Under the pieces are notes generated by a model. It ran no database searches. It saw only the letters and a program-made list of their open reading frames with translations, and was not told the DNA's origin. Position numbers and translations under genes: made by a program. 64,000 nt of DNA from JAWWPG01 sp038254365 (GTDB lineage Bacteria > Actinomycetota > Actinomycetes > Propionibacteriales > Nocardioidaceae), in contig JBBSGI010000003.1 in assembly GCA_038254365.1 (NCBI GenBank), positions 1-64,000 of the forward strand. Direction: 5' to 3'. Shown here piece by piece: positions 61,016-64,000 of the stretch. Position 1 is the stretch's first letter. Each line of letters starts with the position of its first letter.

Positions 61016-61951
61016 GTGCCTTCCTCAGCGATGCCCAGTGAGACATCCGGCGACAAGCTTCCACGCGTAGCGGTGATGACCGTGGCCCGAGACGAGTCGG
61101 AGATGCTGCCGCGTTGGGTCCGTTACTACGCCGGGCAGGTCGGCGCGAACAACCTGGTCGTCATGGACGACAACAGCGTCGACGGGTCGACCGACGGCCT
61201 TCCGTGCACCGTGCTGCGGCTCCCTCCTCAGCCGTGGAAGGTGGACTTCGAGCACACTCGCATGAAGCTGGCGAGCGGGATCGGGTCCGCGCTTCTCTGG
61301 TGCTACGACGTCGTCATCTTCTGCGACGTCGACGAGTTCCTGGTGCCAGACCCCGACCGTTTCGACGGTTTGCTCGACTACCTCCGGGCCCGCTCGGACC
61401 AAGAGGTCATCGCGCCGGTCGGCATGAACCTGCTCCACAACACCGCCCTCGAGCCCGCGCTCGACCCGGGGCAGTCCGTGCTGGGCCAGCGCCGCTTCGT
61501 CAAGTTCGCGCCGGGCATGTGCAAGCCGTCCATCAAGCGCGTTTCGGCGCCGTGGCGCGCCGCCTCCCATGGCATCCTTTCGCCGTTCGTGATCGACCCG
61601 GACCTGTGGATGCTGCATCTCAAGTTCTATGACCTCGACGAGCTTCGCCGGGTGGCCGACCACCGGAACCGGATGCACCAGCTCGACGGCCGGGCCGACA
61701 ACACCACGTGGACGAGGACCGGTACTCAGCTCGCCGAGGAGCTGCTCTCCTGGACGACGCCTCCAACCGGCACGGACTGGTCCGACGGAGCCGACGGTGT
61801 CCCCGAGTTCGACCCTCGGGAGGTGGACCTGGACGGGGTCGTCCGGAAGGTCAACGAGGGCCTCTACAAGGCCAGCGGCGGGGGGCACATCTACGCGATG
61901 ACGAACAACCCGCTCCGGCGGCTCCCGGAGCGGTTCCGAGCGGCCTTCTGA
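61016..61951 (+). CDS. GT-A glycosyltransferase (family 2-like)
   Basis: The product has 311 residues from the GTG at 61016. RVAVMTVARDESEMLPRWVR and NNLVVMDDNSVDGSTDGL form the nucleotide-sugar binding start of Glyco_tranf_2 folds. DVVIFCDVDEFLVPDPD carries the DxD metal motif. WMLHLKFYDLDELRRVADHR follows. There is no membrane helix. It starts 10 bases after the third sulfotransferase stop. I infer that it builds part of the glycan that the sulfotransferases modify. Confidence 0.88.
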   Translation: MPSSAMPSETSGDKLPRVAVMTVARDESEMLPRWVRYYAGQVGANNLVVMDDNSVDGSTDGLPCTVLRLPPQPWKVDFEHTRMKLASGIGSALLWCYDVVIFCDVDEFLVPDPDRFDGLLDYLRARSDQEVIAPVGMNLLHNTALEPALDPGQSVLGQRRFVKFAPGMCKPSIKRVSAPWRAASHGILSPFVIDPDLWMLHLKFYDLDELRRVADHRNRMHQLDGRADNTTWTRTGTQLAEELLSWTTPPTGTDWSDGADGVPEFDPREVDLDGVVRKVNEGLYKASGGGHIYAMTNNPLRRLPERFRAAF

Positions 61952-61993
61952 GGCACCGGCACCGGCACCCGGTTCCACGTGTGACCTTGAGGC

Positions 61994-62587
61994 TCAGCTG
62001 CCGGGAGACGAGGCGTTCCACAGCTCGAGGGTCGGAGTCCCCCGGTCATGCCCGAGAACGCTCACCCGGCCGGTCACCAGCTCCAGGTGGGCGCCGAGGT
62101 CGATGGTCTGCTCGAGCCACCGTGCGGCGAGGCTGCGCAGGATGTGCCCGTGGGCGAAGATCAGCACCCGGCCCTCGACCGCGCGGACGCGGGCGATCAC
62201 GCCATCGACCCGGGACGCCACCTGCCCCGGCGACTCGCCACCGGGGCAGCCGTCCGTCCAGACCGACCATCCGGGGCGGGTCGCCTGGATGTCGATCCGG
62301 GTTCGGCCCTCGTAGTCGCCGTAGTCCCACTCGGCGAGCGCGTCGTCGATCTCCACGTCGCGAACTCCGGCGAGCTCGGCAGTCCGCCGCGCGCGCTGAC
62401 GCGGGCTGGACAGGACGTAGTCGAAATGCACGCCAGCCAGGGCCGGCGCGAGCGCAACGGCGTCCTGCTCTCCCTTGGCGGTCAGCGGCAGGTCCGTCGT
62501 ACCGGTGTGCCGCCCAGACTTGCTCCACTCCGTCTCGCCGTGCCGCACGATCCACACTTCACTGGACTCCGGCTCTCCGTCGCTCAC
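61994..62587 (-). CDS. Histidine phosphatase (phosphoglycerate-mutase-like)
   Basis: The product has 197 residues. EVWIVRHGETEWSKSGRHTG carries the catalytic RHG, SSPRQRARRTAEL the second Arg, DYGDYEGRTRIDI the acid-base region and VLIFAHGHILRSLAARWLE the second His. The size fits acid phosphatase-like histidine phosphatases (Rv3214-like) rather than glycolytic mutase. The phosphorylated substrate is unknown. Confidence 0.92.
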   Translation of the reverse strand: MSDGEPESSEVWIVRHGETEWSKSGRHTGTTDLPLTAKGEQDAVALAPALAGVHFDYVLSSPRQRARRTAELAGVRDVEIDDALAEWDYGDYEGRTRIDIQATRPGWSVWTDGCPGGESPGQVASRVDGVIARVRAVEGRVLIFAHGHILRSLAARWLEQTIDLGAHLELVTGRVSVLGHDRGTPTLELWNASSPGS

Positions 62588-62639
62588 CCGCGAAGGCTAC
62601 CGGTCGCCCGGAGGTGAGGGACATCGCCTGCCGGTGCGA

Positions 62640-63149
62640 TCACTCGCGACGCTGCGCGGCGGGGCGTCCTGGCTGGTCGCCGCCACGCGCCTCGAGGTAG
62701 CTGATCTTGGGCACCAGCACGGTGCGTCGGAAGATGCAGACGACGGTGCCGTGCTGGTTGTACCCGATGGTCTCGACGTGCACGACCCCGCGGTCGGGCT
62801 TGGAGGCACTCTCCCGCTTGTCGAGCACGGTGGTCTCGCCGTAGACGGTGTCTCGGTGGACGGTCGGCGCCACATGGCGCAGCGACTCCACCTCCAGGTT
62901 GGCGATCGCTTGGCCCGACACATCGGCCACGCTCATGCCGAGAAGGAGCGAGTAGACGTAGTTCCCCACCACGACGTTCTTGCCGAACTCCGTGGCCTCT
63001 TCGGCGTAGTGCGCGTCGAGGTGCAGCGGGTGGTGGTTCATCGTCAACAGGCAGAACAGGTGGTCGTCGTACTCGGTGACCGTCTTGCCCGGCCAGTGCC
63101 GGTACGTCGCGCCGACCTCGAACTCCTCGTAGCTACGGCCGAACTGCAT
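62640..63149 (-). CDS. MaoC-like hot-dog hydratase
   Basis: The product has 169 residues. AAGGAG 5 bases before the ATG at 63149 fixes the start (MQFGRSYEEFEVG). The hot-dog fold shows KTVTEYDDHLFCLLTMNHHP, the hydratase 2-like Asp/His region LHLDAHYAEEATEFGKNVV, and SLLLGMSVADVSGQAIANLE. It should hydrate an enoyl-CoA or related CoA ester. It is close to, and on the same strand as, the histidine phosphatase gene. Confidence 0.92.
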   Translation of the reverse strand: MQFGRSYEEFEVGATYRHWPGKTVTEYDDHLFCLLTMNHHPLHLDAHYAEEATEFGKNVVVGNYVYSLLLGMSVADVSGQAIANLEVESLRHVAPTVHRDTVYGETTVLDKRESASKPDRGVVHVETIGYNQHGTVVCIFRRTVLVPKISYLEARGGDQPGRPAAQRRE

Positions 63150-63234
63150 GATGGCTCCTTGATCCGACGACGTTGCTCCCCCGTCTATCGTGGCCCATCC
63201 GACCGGCAATCCGATGTCTTGTTAGCCTGACCCG

Positions 63235-63879
63235 ATGAAGACGTCGCAGCTGGCGGCCGTCATGGTCGCCGGGCTGCTGCCTCTCGTGGTGGCGTGCAGC
63301 GGCTCCGCAGACATTGCTGACGGCGACCCGACGAGCACCAGCAAGAGCCCCGTCGTGCCAATCACGCCATCGGCAACCGTAGCCAGCCGCTCGCCGCTTT
63401 CGGTGACCACGCCTCCCCGCAACGCCGCTCGCCTCGAGGGAACGGGCTACTCCCTGGAGATCCCGGACGGCTGGGAGGACATCACCGCCGACCTGTTGGC
63501 GCAGAACCCGCGGCTGGACGTCGCCCTGGGCGAGACCAAGTTCACCGGGTTCCGGACCAACCTCAACGTGGTCAGGACTTCCGGTTACACCGCGACCATA
63601 GAGGAGAACCGGCCCGCGATCCGGCGTGAGGCGGCTGCGGAGCTGAGGTCGATCACCAAGACCATGGTTCGGTCGCTCGCCGACCGCAGCGTCGCCGGCG
63701 AGGCGGCGATCGGCCAGACCTCGACGTTCGTCTCCTCGGGAACGTCGGTGACTTTCCAGCAGTACGTGGTGGTCCATGAGCGGGCCGCCTACACCGTCAC
63801 CATGACGTTCGCCACCCAGGACAGAGCACCCGCCGAGAGCCTGCTGGCGAGCATCCTCTCCAGCTGGCAGTGGGCCTGA
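63235..63879 (+). CDS. Lipoprotein (LpqN/LpqT-like)
   Basis: The product has 214 residues. The signal peptide ends LLPLVVACSGS with lipobox VVAC, followed by a Ser/Thr/Pro linker of about 40 residues. The folded part starts GTGYSLEIPDGWEDITADLL and ends with YVVVHERAAYTVTMTFATQD and SILSSWQW. That pattern recalls PsbP/LpqN-like actinobacterial lipoproteins. The role is unknown; it sits on the outer face of the membrane. It is divergent from the MaoC gene. Confidence 0.82.
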   Translation: MKTSQLAAVMVAGLLPLVVACSGSADIADGDPTSTSKSPVVPITPSATVASRSPLSVTTPPRNAARLEGTGYSLEIPDGWEDITADLLAQNPRLDVALGETKFTGFRTNLNVVRTSGYTATIEENRPAIRREAAAELRSITKTMVRSLADRSVAGEAAIGQTSTFVSSGTSVTFQQYVVVHERAAYTVTMTFATQDRAPAESLLASILSSWQWA

Positions 63880-63894
63880 CCGCCACGGGGCTCC

Positions 63895-63999
63895 TCACGA
63901 CTCGTCCGCGTCGAACAATGGCTTCTCCAGTGGGGGCAGCTCGGTTGGGGCAGCGGACGTGATTCTCGATATGTAGGTATGACCTGGTCGTGGGACCTG
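63895..63999 (-). CDS. 3' end of an unidentified protein
   Basis: On the minus strand, a frame entering at the window edge ends with ELPPLEKPLFDADES and a TGA at 63897-63895. The acidic, proline-spaced tail and codon bias look like a genuine C-terminus. The rest is outside the window. Confidence 0.5.
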   Translation of the reverse strand, partial: QVPRPGHTYISRITSAAPTELPPLEKPLFDADES

Positions 64000-64000
64000 C

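Overview
The window is a high-GC actinobacterial chromosome segment, most likely from Propionibacteriales (Nocardioidaceae-like). Evidence: pervasive G/C-ending codons, GTG starts, many 4-bp ATGA/GTGA gene overlaps, a WhiB7, mycoredoxin, UPF0182, DUF3107, AdnAB and a PPA1309-family protein. From about 12.9 kb to 47.3 kb the gene content and order recall the Mycobacterium tuberculosis Rv3193c-Rv3211 block as I remember it (UPF0182, PDZ/Lon-like protease, DUF2342, E1-like, ABC1 kinase, whiB7, uvrD2, mycoredoxin, nudC, adnAB, alkyltransferase-like, moeZ, tetR, DUF3107, ferritin-like, DEAD-box helicase). That stretch is conserved backbone.

Region 1 (1-8.85 kb) is accessory. It holds an unrecognised two-gene unit on + (368-2778), three degraded mobile/lipoprotein relics (an IS6-like transposase with several frameshifts, a truncated lipoprotein, an IS3-like fragment) and a two-gene operon on - (8199 to 4619). 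That operon codes for a GHKL-type ATPase and, translationally coupled, a large protein with a phosphoribosyltransferase PRPP-binding loop and two CxxC pairs. A 17-bp direct repeat bounds this block at 117-133 and 8833-8849. The right copy sits inside a 5'-truncated TadA/CpaF ATPase gene. The GHKL/PRTase operon is my best candidate for an undescribed system, possibly a defence or signalling module.

Region 2 (8.85-12.5 kb) is a Tad/Flp-type secretion-pilus cluster: tadA remnant, tadB, tadC, a 57-aa pilin-like peptide, two TadE-like proteins and a TadG-like protein, mostly joined by 4-bp overlaps. A transposase C-terminal scrap lies just downstream, so mobile-element debris sits on both sides and the motor gene is broken.

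Region 3 (12.9-30 kb) is backbone: UPF0182, PPA1309, PDZ-S16 protease, MoaE, DUF2342, Nudix, a YgjP-type metalloprotease, a PQQ sugar dehydrogenase lipoprotein, DUF5679, an E1-like protein, ABC1 kinase, a WhiB7 attenuation region, UvrD2, mycoredoxin and NudC. Unusual non-coding content: nested inverted repeats followed by a cluster of DnaA-box-like sites (20.46-20.76 kb), a 21-bp minisatellite at the end of the ABC1 kinase that has overrun a small Zn-ribbon pseudogene (25.43-25.64 kb), and a leader ORF plus terminator in front of whiB7.

Region 4 (30-53.7 kb) is rich in DNA repair and nucleic-acid metabolism: purine nucleoside phosphorylase, AdnB/AdnA, an alkyltransferase-like protein, LtrA, a Ser/Thr kinase, MoeZ, a stand-alone LigD-type polymerase, TetR, DUF3107, an HTH/membrane-protein pair (frameshifted), ferritin-like protein, DEAD-box helicase, L,D-transpeptidase, SDR, hydrolase, then a coupled MFS-PHP-RecB-like nuclease operon and GNAT.

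Region 5 (53.7-64 kb) is surface and accessory: a CRP-like operator, a 1122-aa secreted sedolisin-type protease, Nudix, three sulfotransferase-like proteins and a glycosyltransferase in a row, histidine phosphatase, MaoC-like hydratase, a lipoprotein and the 3' end of an unknown gene. No rRNA, tRNA or CRISPR array was seen.
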